Assembly: GCF_022682305.1 (NCBI RefSeq)
Contig: NZ_CP093528.1
Span: 3,469,501-3,533,500, forward strand
Length of the DNA stretch: 64,000 nucleotides
Reading direction: 5' to 3'
DNA from: Shinella zoogloeoides
Lineage (GTDB): Bacteria > Pseudomonadota > Alphaproteobacteria > Rhizobiales > Rhizobiaceae
Made by a program: the position numbers and the translations under genes. Positions 53,302-61,961 of this stretch are shown piece after piece. The notes below the pieces were generated by a model. The model did no database searches. It saw nothing but the letters and a program-made list of their open reading frames with translations, and was not told where the DNA came from. Position 1 is the first letter of the stretch. Each line of letters opens with the position of its first letter.

Positions 53302-53738
53302 CTACATCACGCACGCCGTCGCCGCCGCCAGAACCAGATATCGCCCGAGCTTGGCGACGCCAACTAGGAGGAGAAAGACGGGTAGCGGCTCCTTCATGAT
53401 CCCGGCCGCGAGGGTTAGCGGATCGCCGATGACCGGCATCCAGCTTAGCAGCAACGACCATTTCCCATAGCGGCGATACCAACGCCACGCCCGCTGGAGA
53501 CCGGCTTCCGACACCGGGAACCAGCGCCGGTTACGGAAACACTCGACGCCGCGCCGATGATCCAGTTGACGACCGAGCCGGCCACGTTGCCAAGGCTCGC
53601 TGCGGCGACCAATGCCCAGGCCGCGAAAGAATCGGCCAGCAGCAGCCCGATCAGCGCGGCTTCCGACTGCATCGGCAGCAGGGTGGCAGCAAAGAAGGCG
53701 GTGAGGAACAGGCCCAAGCAGGCCGCCAGTGTGCTCAA
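53302..53738 (-). pseudogene. YqaA-family membrane protein with a -1 frameshift
   Basis: Small membrane protein of the YqaA/DedA-like group, associated here with metal transport. The N-terminal half (LGLFLTAFFAATLLPMQSEA, then SLGNVAGSVVNWIIG) is in one frame; from about 53552 the continuation CFRNRRWFPVSEAGLQRAWR, WSLLLSWMPVIGDPLTLAAG and the end ATACVM is in another. Restoring one C after ATCGGC recovers IGRGVECFRNRRW. The start is probably TTG 53738, overlapping the upstream MFS stop as TTGA; ATG 53774 is an alternative. Inactive, unless the frameshift is a sequencing error. Confidence 0.8.
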
Positions 53739-54211
53739 GCACCGGCCCCGCGATCGCGCGGCGAAGCCGGCCATCTTGTATGATGGCGGTCGATGACGAA
53801 GGCATGGCGGTGCCGATATCCGCCATCGGCGGCAGCCGCATCGGACAGATGCGGATGGCTCGCCTCGAGCGTGTCATGCATATGGTCGAGTTCGTCGGGA
53901 TCGGCCGCGGGCCAGAGGACCGCAGCGGCCGATACGGCGGCGGCGGCCAGCAGCCCCAGCGCAACGAAGGTGATCGGGAGGCCAAACGCGGCGCCCAGGC
54001 GCTCCGCGAAGGTCGCTGCGATAGGGGCCACCCCCACATAGGCGACCATCTTGATGGCGAGCGCCGTTCCCAGCACCGCATCCGCATCGGGACCGGCGAG
54101 ATCATAGGCCAATAGCCCCAGCGCGATCGTGGCAAGCCCTGTTCCGATAAGCGCGATAACCTGTGCCGGGAAGAGGTGGCGATAGGTGCGGTTTCCAAGA
54201 ACCTGCAACAT
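53735..54211 (-). pseudogene. MFS metal exporter with a large internal deletion (NreB-like)
   Basis: The first 70 residues (LGNRTYRHLFPAQVIALIGT onward to VAPIAATFAERL) are the start of a twelve-helix MFS protein. They run directly into the last helix (PITFVALGLLAAAAVSAAAV) and a His-rich tail (DELDHMHDTLEASHPHL, YRHRHAFVID) that belong at the end. About 230-250 residues, several helices, are missing without loss of frame. The His-rich tail and the RcnR-type neighbour suggest a nickel/cobalt exporter originally. At 158 residues it cannot form a normal transporter. Confidence 0.75.
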
Positions 54212-54218
54212 AGGAACC

Positions 54219-54500
54219 TCACAAGTACTTGGTTATTTCCTTGAATTCGTCGATCGAACGACGATCGTCCTTAACAAGCGGCCCGACCACGTCGTCGAGA
54301 CAGTGGTCGAGGTGGTTCTGAATCAGCGTCCGCTTGGCTTGTGCGATGGCCTTTTCGACCGCGTGAAGCTGCTGCGCGATATCGAGGCATGGCCGACCAG
54401 CTTCGATCATCTCGACGATCCCGCGCAAATGGCCGTCCGCACGCTTGAGGCGCATTGTGATCGCGGCGTGGGATCTGTGGGCATCGGATTGTTCGCTCAT
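54219..54500 (-). CDS. RcnR/FrmR-family metal-responsive repressor
   Basis: DUF156 repressor of 93 residues. Its ligands fit the RcnR pattern: Cys in AGRPCLDIAQQLHAVE, then two His in IQNHLDHCLDD, with His in the N-terminal SDAHRSH; CsoR would have His then Cys. Ni/Co sensing is therefore inferred, formaldehyde sensing less likely because the third ligand is His. An operator-like repeat is directly upstream. The downstream exporter and YqaA gene are damaged. Confidence 0.87.
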   Translation of the reverse strand: MSEQSDAHRSHAAITMRLKRADGHLRGIVEMIEAGRPCLDIAQQLHAVEKAIAQAKRTLIQNHLDHCLDDVVGPLVKDDRRSIDEFKEITKYL

Positions 54501-54504
54501 CCAG

Positions 54505-54530
54505 ATATCCTATCCCCCTGGAGAGGATAT
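54505..54530 (-). promoter_or_regulatory. RcnR/CsoR-type operator
   Basis: ATATCCT (54505-54511) and AGGATAT (54524-54530) form a perfect 7-bp inverted repeat around a CCCCC tract, the layout of operators bound by this repressor family, four bases before the repressor ATG. Confidence 0.7.
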
Positions 54531-54557
54531 TGTAACGAGCCTGCCGCCGGCGTCGCC

Positions 54558-54686
54558 TCAACCCCATGATCGTCGATAAGCCGTCGGCGTCGTCCCGAGC
54601 CAGCGCTTGAACATGGCGGTGAGAGAAGCCTGCCTTTCAAATCCCAGCGACGACGCCACCGTGCCGATCTCGTAGCCTTGGACCAT
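54558..54686 (-). pseudogene. Remnant of an AraC-family regulator (C-terminal HTH)
   Basis: An open frame of 42 codons encodes GYEIGTVASSLGFERQASLT then AMFKRWLGTTPTAYRRSWG, the second helix-turn-helix of an AraC-family activator with its terminal arm. The first HTH and the effector domain are absent. In the gap 54531-54717 nothing else is recognisable. Confidence 0.8.
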
Positions 54687-54717
54687 CTTTCAGACGCCGC
54701 CGTCGCATGGTGGCTGG

Positions 54718-56139
54718 CTACTTTCTCGTTGCCACGCCAGCGGCGAAGATGCCCAACAGGGTAAGAAGCGCGATGCCGAGCGTAACATAGCGTGCGGAAT
54801 CCACCGCAGATTCCCCGCCTGCCGCCATCAGCGTGCCAGCGAGTGCGGAAGTGATCGAGAAAGCAATAAGCTGTGTGATGGTGATCGCAGCAGCAGCCTT
54901 GCCTCCTTCGGCGGGATCATGTGTGCTGCTCATCGCTGCAACACCGAGCAGCGGCCACGCCAGTCCGATGCCGACGCCGGCAAGCGCGAGGACAGCCGCC
55001 CAAATCAGCACCATCCCGATATCGGCACCGAACACTTGTAGAAGTCCATAAGCGATCAGCCCAGCCGTCAACAGCAGTGGGCCGACGCGGATGGCGCGGC
55101 GGCGGCCGCTCTCACTCTTGACCGAAACAATGAAGAGCTGGGCGATGACCCATGCCAGCGAAAGAACTGCGCCAAGGAAACCGGCGATCAGCGGCGAAAG
55201 GCCCGCCAGTTGCTGACCAAACAGGGGGATGAAGTTCTCCACCATCACGCCCGCGCTCAGGGCAGCGACCGTGAGATAGACCCATTTCAGGGAGTTGCCA
55301 CGCCGATAGGTGATGTGCGGAAGGATGGTCTCTTTTGCTCGCCGCTCCACGACGACGAAGAGCCAGAGCAGCACGATGCCAATTCCGACCATTGCCAGCG
55401 TTGGCCAGCCTATCGGCACGATGGCGCTGAGGCTGATAGCGATGGTCGCAAGCACAAGCGGAATGAGGGAGGCGACGGGAACAGGTGAACGATGCCCCGA
55501 TCCAGCCATGCGGCCGAACGCGCGTTGAGCGATGATTCCGAACAGCAGCGAAACGACCGCCAGCGCACCGTAGGACCAGCGCCAGAGGCCCAGTTCTGCG
55601 AACACGCCGCCAAGCGCCGGCCCGAACAGCGTCCCCAAGCCCCACATGGCCGACACGACGCCGGTTGCCCGCGCCCAATGGCGTTCGGGAAGTGCTGCAC
55701 GAATTACCGCATAGCCGAGTCCTGCCAGCAAACCGCCGCCAAGTCCTTGCACGACGCGACCGACGATCAGCGGTTCCATCGTTGGGCTGGCGGCATTGGC
55801 CGCTGCGCCGAGAGCGAAGACGACGAACGCCGTAACATAGGCAAGCGCCGGCCCCTTCCAGTCGAGAATGCGGCTGACGAACAGCGAGGCTACGATTGCC
55901 GAGATAACGAACGCAGTCGTCACCCACGCATAATATTGCTGCCCGCCAATATCCGCGACGATGGAGGGCATCAGTGCGGCGGTGAAATAGAGGTTCATGG
56001 CATAGAGCAGCACGCCGCTTGCCATGACCAGAACAATGGCGAGGTGGCGGCCGGACAGAAGATCGGACCATCCGTCCAGATGCGCCGCAGGCGCATTTGC
56101 GGGATCGGCCGAACCGGCCGGGGTTGGTGAGCTATTCAT
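54718..56139 (-). CDS. MFS drug/proton antiporter (DHA-type)
   Basis: Multidrug-type MFS transporter of 473 residues with about twelve to fourteen helices. Motif C appears as MWGLGTLFGPALGGVFAELG and motif RVVQGLGGGLLAGLGYAVI marks helix 4. A long polar N-terminus (about 28 residues) precedes the first helix. It follows the DoxX-like gene by 25 bases in one operon that is divergent from a TetR gene, so TetR control is likely. Substrate unknown. Confidence 0.87.
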   Translation of the reverse strand: MNSSPTPAGSADPANAPAAHLDGWSDLLSGRHLAIVLVMASGVLLYAMNLYFTAALMPSIVADIGGQQYYAWVTTAFVISAIVASLFVSRILDWKGPALAYVTAFVVFALGAAANAASPTMEPLIVGRVVQGLGGGLLAGLGYAVIRAALPERHWARATGVVSAMWGLGTLFGPALGGVFAELGLWRWSYGALAVVSLLFGIIAQRAFGRMAGSGHRSPVPVASLIPLVLATIAISLSAIVPIGWPTLAMVGIGIVLLWLFVVVERRAKETILPHITYRRGNSLKWVYLTVAALSAGVMVENFIPLFGQQLAGLSPLIAGFLGAVLSLAWVIAQLFIVSVKSESGRRRAIRVGPLLLTAGLIAYGLLQVFGADIGMVLIWAAVLALAGVGIGLAWPLLGVAAMSSTHDPAEGGKAAAAITITQLIAFSITSALAGTLMAAGGESAVDSARYVTLGIALLTLLGIFAAGVATRK

Positions 56140-56164
56140 CGGGGATTCTCCGAAAGGGGGAAGT

Positions 56165-56527
56165 TCAGTTGGCTGCGCGCCGGACGGCCAAGGACAGCCC
56201 CAACACGACTAGCGAGACGAGCAGGACAATGCTGGGAGCGACCGCATGGCCGTAATCAGCGTTCAGCAGTGTCGTGAGGGAAGCAGCGGCCATCACGAGC
56301 GCGCCAAGGCCGGCTCCATAGGGCCGCGAGCCAGCGCGGATCAGCATCAGCCCAGCCGCCAGTTCGAGAATGGCGGTGATGTAGTGGAACCAGTCGGGGT
56401 AACCCCAAGCCACATAGGCCGCCGCATTTTCCTCTGAGATGAAGATGTTGCCGTAAGCGCCGAAGAGAAAGAAAGCTGCCAGCAGCCAAGCCAGGCTGGT
56501 CGCTATGATCGGAAGGGGTCTGTTCAT
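56165..56527 (-). CDS. DoxX-like four-helix membrane protein
   Basis: A 120-residue membrane protein with four helices (LPIIATSLAWLLAAFFLFGA is the first), a DWFHYITAILELAAGLMLI core and a basic C-terminus. Resembles DoxX/DUF4345-type proteins. ATG 56527 was chosen; longer frames extend into the regulatory gap. First gene of the operon with the MFS transporter. Function unknown. Confidence 0.75.
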   Translation of the reverse strand: MNRPLPIIATSLAWLLAAFFLFGAYGNIFISEENAAAYVAWGYPDWFHYITAILELAAGLMLIRAGSRPYGAGLGALVMAAASLTTLLNADYGHAVAPSIVLLVSLVVLGLSLAVRRAAN

Positions 56528-56603
56528 GTGGCCTCGCATCTTGGAAATCGGACCGGCTGAGGCAGCATAGGACTGGACCAACCAGCCGTTCCGACATAGA
56601 TTG

Positions 56604-56662
56604 AATGCTCACTCTAGTTATGATCGACGTGTGGTCAAGCTATATTAGAGCGATCATTCTAT
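56604..56662. promoter_or_regulatory. Inverted operator pair between DoxX and TetR genes
   Basis: GAATGCTCACTCT (about 56604-56616) and AGAGCGATCATTC (about 56650-56662) are inverted copies with 11 of 13 positions matching, lying in front of the two divergent genes. This is the expected position for a TetR repressor acting on both promoters. Confidence 0.5.
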
Positions 56663-56677
56663 GTTTATGGAGGCCCC

Positions 56678-57277
56678 ATGGTCCGCAAGCGCGTTCCCGA
56701 GCAGCATGAAGGCAGAAGGCAGGAGATTCTCGCAGCGGCGCATAGGTGCTTCCTGCGCCATGGTCTGCAGGGCGCGTCGATTTCGATGATCTGCAAAGAA
56801 GCGGCGATGAGCCCCGGCCACCTCTATCACTACTTCCCCAGCAAGGACGCTATCATTGAGCAGATGGCGGATGATTACCTTGCCAGTCTCCACAGCCATT
56901 TCAGCGGCCACCCCGAGGACGAACAGACGGCGACTGTTCTGCTATCGGAATTGTGGAGCATGAAGGGGTGGGACGATCTCGGTCATTGCCGCATTCTGTT
57001 CGAGTTGCTGGCAGAAGCGGGGCGTAACGAAAGAATCAGGGCCATCCTCAAACAGAACACTGATGGTGTTCGAACATTGCTGGCAGAAGCGCTGACCGCA
57101 GGTCAGGCGCGTGGCGAAGTCGATTCCGGCCTTGACCCTAAGCACACCAGCGCGGTTCTGGTGGCGGTCCTTGATGCCGCGCCGATGCTGCCGTTGATGA
57201 CAGCGGACCTTGACTTCGAGGAGAGCCGCAAACTGGTCACGACAATGGTTGGCCGATTTCTGAAGCCTCAACAATGA
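56678..57277 (+). CDS. TetR-family transcriptional repressor
   Basis: Regulator of 199 residues. The N-terminal HTH reads RRQEILAAAHRCFLRHGLQG then ASISMICKEAAMSPGHLYHY with FPSKDAI, the TetR signature. The ligand-binding domain contains GHCRILFELLAEAGRN and resembles regulators of multidrug efflux genes. Divergent from the DoxX-MFS operon; its ATG is 150 bases from that of DoxX. Confidence 0.92.
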   Translation: MVRKRVPEQHEGRRQEILAAAHRCFLRHGLQGASISMICKEAAMSPGHLYHYFPSKDAIIEQMADDYLASLHSHFSGHPEDEQTATVLLSELWSMKGWDDLGHCRILFELLAEAGRNERIRAILKQNTDGVRTLLAEALTAGQARGEVDSGLDPKHTSAVLVAVLDAAPMLPLMTADLDFEESRKLVTTMVGRFLKPQQ

Positions 57278-57371
57278 AGCGGATTATGAAAATGGGGGAT
57301 GGCGGCCGGTCGAAGCATTGGTGCCAGTCGCGCCAAAAACTTCCCTTTGATGTCGCGGATCGCGTCAAGTC

Positions 57372-58007
57372 ATGACAGATGTTTCACAGCTAACCTCGCC
57401 CGACTTGTCCGGGTTGCAAGCATTTCTGGCGCTGTGTCTCTATACAGCCGTAACATCGGTCACGCCCGGACCGAACAACATGATGGTGCTGGCATCCGGT
57501 GTTAATTTCGGCATTCGGCGGACATTGCCACATATTGCGGGCATCAGCATTGGTTTCGCCGCGATGATCGTCATCATGGGGATGGGCCTTGGAGTGATTT
57601 TCGAGGCGTATCCCATGCTCAACACCATCCTGCGATGGGTTGGCGGCGCCTATCTTCTGTATCTGGCATGGAAGATCGCCGGGGCCGCAGCACCGGAGAA
57701 TGCAGAAAGATCGGCTGCCAGACCCTTGGGCTTCATTGGCGCTGCTGCGTTCCAATGGGTCAACCCCAAGGCATGGGTCATGGCGCTCGGTGCCGTCGCC
57801 ACCTATCTTCCGGGCTCTCCCTCGTTGTCGTCCGTCGCCGCAGCTGCACTGCTGATGGCAGCGATCAACGCACCCTGCGTCGGCATCTGGGCGGCGTTCG
57901 GTGTTGGCCTCCGCCGGCTTCTTACGGAGCCTGCGAAGCTGCGCGCCTTCAATCTCACCATGGCAGCGCTGCTGGTTGTCTCGCTCTATCCAATCTTTGT
58001 GACGTAG
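57372..58007 (+). CDS. LysE/RhtB-family amino-acid exporter
   Basis: Inner-membrane exporter of 211 residues with about six helices. SVTPGPNNMMVLASGVNFG near the N-terminus and FQWVNPKAWVMALGAV around residue 125 are RhtB/LysE signatures. It follows the TetR gene by 94 bases on the same strand. The exported amino acid or analogue is unknown. Confidence 0.9.
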   Translation: MTDVSQLTSPDLSGLQAFLALCLYTAVTSVTPGPNNMMVLASGVNFGIRRTLPHIAGISIGFAAMIVIMGMGLGVIFEAYPMLNTILRWVGGAYLLYLAWKIAGAAAPENAERSAARPLGFIGAAAFQWVNPKAWVMALGAVATYLPGSPSLSSVAAAALLMAAINAPCVGIWAAFGVGLRRLLTEPAKLRAFNLTMAALLVVSLYPIFVT

Positions 58008-58132
58008 AGCCAGCTGCTGTTCGCTAAATCGGCATCGAAACACTCCGCAGCGCCAGTCGGAACGGATGACGATCCCGGCTACGCTTCATTCCTCGAATTC
58101 AAGATAATCACGTTAAATGCGGATGGAATCTG

Positions 58133-58678
58133 ATGGCAAATACTGAACACATGATCGTCGTAACCGGTGGCCCCGGTTCCGGCAAAAGCAGTCTGATCGA
58201 TGCCATGGCCCAGCGCGGCTTCCGCACCATGCCCGAGGCCGGCAGGGCGATCATTCGAGACCAGATCAGGATCGGCGGTAAAGCTTTGCCTTGGGCGGAT
58301 CGCGCACTCTTCGCCGAACTCATGTTGGGCTGGGAACTGCGTTCTTATCAGGAGGCACTTGCAAGTGACGCGCTTGTCTTGATGGACCGTGGTATGCCGG
58401 ATGTTGTTGGTTATCTCACACTCTGCGGCCTGCCTGTGCCTGCTCATTTCGAGACGGCGGCCAAAACCTACCCTTACAACAAGCGGGTTTTTCTCGCCCC
58501 GTATTGGGATGCCATCTTCACGCAAGACACTGAGCGCAAACAGGACAGGCAAGAGGCCGAGGCGACCGGTATGGTCATGGCTGAGACTTATGGCAGGCTT
58601 GGCTATCAGATAGTCGAGCTGCCGCTGGTGGGAATCGAGCAGCGGGCCGACTTCGTTGCTGAAAATTTGAGAGCTTAG
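58133..58678 (+). CDS. AAA-family predicted ATPase
   Basis: Cytosolic P-loop protein of 181 residues in the AAA_28 / NadR-kinase-like group. Walker A is VTGGPGSGKSSLIDA near residue 12; LVLMDRGMPDVVGYL and ERKQDRQEAEATGMVMAETY carry the probable Walker B Asp and lid Arg residues. Related proteins may be nucleoside or small-molecule kinases; the substrate is not known. It stands alone after the LysE gene. Confidence 0.82.
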   Translation: MANTEHMIVVTGGPGSGKSSLIDAMAQRGFRTMPEAGRAIIRDQIRIGGKALPWADRALFAELMLGWELRSYQEALASDALVLMDRGMPDVVGYLTLCGLPVPAHFETAAKTYPYNKRVFLAPYWDAIFTQDTERKQDRQEAEATGMVMAETYGRLGYQIVELPLVGIEQRADFVAENLRA

Positions 58679-59259
58679 AGCGAAGTGACAGTCCTCATCC
58701 AATTGGCGCTAACTCATCCAGCAACTTCCGAGGCCGCGCCGGTTTCGCGCTCCGTCAAGACGCGATCGATCAAACCCCATTCCAACGCTTCTTCCACCGT
58801 CATGAAGCGGTCGCGGTCCATGGCTTGTTCGAACTCTTCATAACTGCGTTTGCAATGCTCCGCGTAGAGCCGGGTCATGCGCTGCTTGGTTTTCAGGATC
58901 TCCTCGGCATGGATCAGCATATCCGACGCCTGCCCTTGGAATCCGCCTGATGGTTGGTGAATCAGGATGCTGGCGTTCGGCAATGCCGCGCGTTCGCCGG
59001 GTTCGCCGGCCATCAGCAGGAATGACCCCATCGAGCGGGCCGTCCCCATACAAAGAGTATGCACCGGAGCGCGGATGTATCGCATGGTGTCATACATGGC
59101 GAGCCCGCTGGTAACGACGCCACCGGGAGAATTGATGTATAGCTGAATTGGCTTCTTGGGATTCTCGGCTTCCAGAAACAGTAGCTGCGCGCAGACGAGC
59201 GCGGAAACGGTGTCGTTGACCTCACCGTTCAGGAAAATGATCCTCTCGCGCAGAAGGCG

Positions 59260-59267
59260 GGAATAGA
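59260..59267. repeat. IS66 target-site duplication, left copy
   Basis: GGAATAGA, directly adjacent to the left inverted repeat; identical to 61840-61847. Eight bases is the normal IS66 duplication length. Confidence 0.9.
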
Positions 59268-59352
59268 GTACGCATACGAGGAAGGCCGCGTGATCGAAGC
59301 CTTCGCGCGAGCGTAGCGGGCTCTATGATGAGGTTGGTTGAAGTTCAGGAGT

Positions 59353-61005
59353 TCAGGCGGCTTGCTGATCGACGATCGTGTCGGCCTGGCGCAGGTGCTT
59401 CCACTCCCAGGGCAGCAGTTCGTGCAGACGTGATGCCGGCAGATCGGCGATGCGGGCCAGGACGTCGGCCAGCCAGGCCTTTGGGTCGACGTCGTTGAGG
59501 CGGGCCGTGGTGATGAGCGTGAGCATGACGGCGGCGCGATCGGCGCCGCGCTGCGAACCGGCGAAGGTCCAGTTGCGCCGACCCAGGGCGATGCCGCGTA
59601 GCGCTCTCTCCGCGGCATTGTTGGAGAGACAGATCCTGCCGTCGTCGACGAAGCGGGCGAAGTCGGCCCAGCGCCGGAGCATGTAGTTCATCGGCTTCAG
59701 GACCTCGGCGGAGCGCGAGAGAGTTTCGCGCTCGCGCAGCAGCCAGTCCTGCATGCCGTCGAGAAGCGGCTTGCTCTTCTCCTGGCGTACGGCCCGCCGC
59801 TCCTCGGCACTGCAGCCGTTGATGGCGCGCTCGATCTCGAACAGCGCGTCGAGGCGCCGGACCGCCTCCAGGGCGATCGGGGAGACCGGCTTGCCCTTTA
59901 CGCCGTCGCGGGCCTTCTTCGCGATGTCGGCCAGCTCAAAGAAGCCGCGCCGGGCATGGGCGAAGCAAAACGCCGGCGTGATGGGTTGGTCCTTCCGCTG
60001 TGGGTCGAACAACGGCTCGAAGCCGCCATAACAATCGCATTGGAGGATGCCGGCGAACCCCGCCAGATGCTTCTGCGGGTGCTCGCCGCGCCGGTCGCCC
60101 GAGGCGTAATAGACCACCGCCGGCGGTGCGGGTCCGGCGAAGGGCCCATCATCACGCACATAGCTCCAGATCCGCCCGGTCGCGCATTTACCCTTCGCCA
60201 GGATCGGGACCGTCGTGTCATCGCCATGAAGGCGCTCGGCCGCGAGCACATGCGCCTCGATCAGGTCGAAGACTGGCTTCAGGGCGAAGGTTCCATGGCC
60301 GACCTGGTCGGCCAGCGTCGACAGCGGCAGGTCGACCCCCTCGGCCTTGAAGCGCGCGCTCTGGCGGTTGAGGGGAGCGTGCATGCCGAACTTGTCGAAG
60401 AGGATCGTCGCCAGCAGTTGGGGCCCGATGAAGCCGCGCGGCGTCGCATGGAACGGCGCCGGCGCCTGGCTGACCTTCCCGCAATCGCGGCAGCTGAACT
60501 TTTCGCGCACCGTCTCGATCACCTTGAAGCGCCGCGGGATCTCCTCCAGCGTCTCGGTCACGTCCTCGCCCAGCTTCGACAGCCGCGAGCTGCCGCAGCA
60601 AGCACAGGCAGTGGGAGGATCGATGACGACACGCCCGCGCTCGATATCCTCCGGCCAGGGTTTACGGACCGGCCGCTGACGCGTGAAGGCGCGCACGTTC
60701 CCGCTCTTCGTCGCCGCGGCGGCCGCAGCGAGCTCATCTTCACTGGCTGCGGCCACGAGATCTTCGAGCTGAAGTTCCATCTGCTCGATCAGCCGCGCCG
60801 TGCGTTCGGAGCGCTGGCCGTATTTCTCGCGCTTCAGCTTCTCGATCATCAGTTGCAGATGCGCGATCAGCGCCTCGGTGTCCGAGAGTTTCGCCCGCGC
60901 GCTGGCGGCTGCCGCCTCGGCTTGCAGCCGCGCCTCGCGCTCGGACCGCAGCGCCGCCAGGGCACTCGCGAGGTCCGAAGGAAGATCGTCCGGCGTCACC
61001 ATCAC
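59353..61005 (-). CDS. tnpC: IS66 family transposase
   Basis: The 550-residue DDE transposase of the element. It has an N-terminal coiled coil (EREARLQAEAAAASARAKLS), a zinc-finger region (PTACACCGSS and FSCRDCGK), catalytic-core segments ERLHGDDTTVPI and LQCDCYGGFEPLF, and the late SNNAAERALRGIALGRRNW carrying the Glu. The start MMVTPDDLPSDL follows tnpB by 45 bases. Full length. Confidence 0.95.
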   Translation of the reverse strand: MMVTPDDLPSDLASALAALRSEREARLQAEAAAASARAKLSDTEALIAHLQLMIEKLKREKYGQRSERTARLIEQMELQLEDLVAAASEDELAAAAAATKSGNVRAFTRQRPVRKPWPEDIERGRVVIDPPTACACCGSSRLSKLGEDVTETLEEIPRRFKVIETVREKFSCRDCGKVSQAPAPFHATPRGFIGPQLLATILFDKFGMHAPLNRQSARFKAEGVDLPLSTLADQVGHGTFALKPVFDLIEAHVLAAERLHGDDTTVPILAKGKCATGRIWSYVRDDGPFAGPAPPAVVYYASGDRRGEHPQKHLAGFAGILQCDCYGGFEPLFDPQRKDQPITPAFCFAHARRGFFELADIAKKARDGVKGKPVSPIALEAVRRLDALFEIERAINGCSAEERRAVRQEKSKPLLDGMQDWLLRERETLSRSAEVLKPMNYMLRRWADFARFVDDGRICLSNNAAERALRGIALGRRNWTFAGSQRGADRAAVMLTLITTARLNDVDPKAWLADVLARIADLPASRLHELLPWEWKHLRQADTIVDQQAA

Positions 61006-61050
61006 GAAGCAAGTGAATCAGATTTCGCCTGCGATTTCAAAAGCTAAATG

Positions 61051-61398
61051 CTAGCCGACCCGCGTCGGGCGCCAGGTTTCCTGCGGATTTCGCCAGTCGA
61101 TACCGGACAAAAGATAACCCATCTGCGCCGTCGAGATCGTTACCGCCCCGTCCGCCGGCGACGGCCAGAGGAACCTCCCGCGTTCCAGCTTCTTCGTGAA
61201 CAGGCAGGCGCCCTGGCCATCATGCCAAATCACCTTCAAAAGATCGCCCCGACGCCCCCGGAAGCAGAAGAGATGCCCGCTCAGCGGATCCCGGCGAAGC
61301 ACCTCCTGCACCTGAAGCGACAGGCCCGGGAAGCCCCGGCGCATATCCGTGTAGCCCGTCGCCAGCCAAACCCTCACGCCCGTCGGAACCGGGATCAC
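61051..61398 (-). CDS. tnpB: IS66 accessory protein TnpB
   Basis: The 115-residue IS66 Orf2 product. MIPVPTGVRVWLATGYTDMR followed by RGFPGLSLQVQ and GHLFCFRGRRGDLLKVIWHD are the family signatures. Overlaps tnpA by four bases (ATGA), typical of these elements. Confidence 0.95.
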   Translation of the reverse strand: MIPVPTGVRVWLATGYTDMRRGFPGLSLQVQEVLRRDPLSGHLFCFRGRRGDLLKVIWHDGQGACLFTKKLERGRFLWPSPADGAVTISTAQMGYLLSGIDWRNPQETWRPTRVG

Positions 61399-61781
61399 GC
61401 CAGCCGCTCCAGGGCTTGCACGATCCGCAACAGAGCCTCGACGTCGACATCGCGATCCACGATCAGGCGCCGCCCGTTCGCGGTCACGAGCTCGATCCGG
61501 CCACCGCCCGAACCCGAACGCGTTGTTGGTCGCTCAGCGATAATCACCGCCGGCACCAATCCTCCGGCCTCGCCAAGGCAGCCTGCCCGATACGCCTTAC
61601 GCCACGCGAACAGCTGCTGGTTCGAAAGCCCATGACGCCGCGCCGTCGCCGATGCCAATCGCGGACCGGAGAAGCTCTCCTCGACGATCCGCAGCTTTTC
61701 CGCATCAGACCAGCGTCGACGCCGACCCGTCTCGACGATCTCCAGGCGGCTCACGGGATGACTGTCAGTAAGGATATCCAT
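61395..61781 (-). CDS. tnpA: IS66 accessory protein TnpA
   Basis: The 128-residue Orf1 product with a helix-turn-helix: RRRRWSDAEKLRIVEESFSG, then TARRHGLSNQQLFAWRKAYR. DNA-binding protein needed for transposition. The C-terminal half is the usual extension with IELVTANGRRLIVD. Confidence 0.94.
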   Translation of the reverse strand: MDILTDSHPVSRLEIVETGRRRRWSDAEKLRIVEESFSGPRLASATARRHGLSNQQLFAWRKAYRAGCLGEAGGLVPAVIIAERPTTRSGSGGGRIELVTANGRRLIVDRDVDVEALLRIVQALERLA

Positions 61782-61839
61782 ACTGACAGTCAGCTACGGC
61801 CTCTCAATCAGCGCAAGACGGCCCTCTTCGGAGGCGTAC

Positions 61840-61847
61840 GGAATAGA
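61840..61847. repeat. IS66 target-site duplication, right copy
   Basis: GGAATAGA, adjacent to the right inverted repeat and identical to the left copy; reading through both flanks restores the clpP reading frame. Confidence 0.9.
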
Positions 61848-61961
61848 TGTCGAAAGAGCGTTCGCCACGGCTGGATTGCTCGATGACCATAGGGACGAGT
61901 TGCATCGCTTCGCGCATAGGCGAACTCCTGTCTTCTAGATTTTGATGTGTTGTTTGAGGTG

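Larger units (their letters stand above)
59268..61839 (-). mobile_element. IS66-family insertion sequence, apparently complete
   Basis: A 2572-base element bounded by imperfect inverted repeats that begin GTACGCATACGAGGAAGGCC (left) and, on the minus strand, GTACGCCTCCGAAGAGGGCC (right), about 17 of the first 21 positions matching. It contains the three standard genes tnpA, tnpB and tnpC in order on the minus strand and is flanked by an 8-base direct repeat. All three genes are open, so it may still transpose. Confidence 0.93.
58714..61917 (-). pseudogene. clpP: clpP split by an IS66-family insertion
   Basis: Accessory ATP-dependent Clp protease subunit. The first 26 codons ([20 protein letters not shown] to SFDIYS) are at 61840-61917 with AGGAG upstream; the remaining 181 codons ([20 protein letters not shown] onward) are at 58714-59259. 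Joined, they give 207 residues, the normal ClpP length, with catalytic Ser in [11 protein letters not shown], His in ILIHQPSGG and a late Asp. The IS duplicated TCTATTCC at the join. Inactive as it stands. Confidence 0.9.

Noticed and set aside
53302..54222. 306-codon minus-strand frame as one gene
   Set aside because: Its first two thirds are an out-of-frame reading of the truncated MFS gene; only the last third is the genuine YqaA C-terminus.
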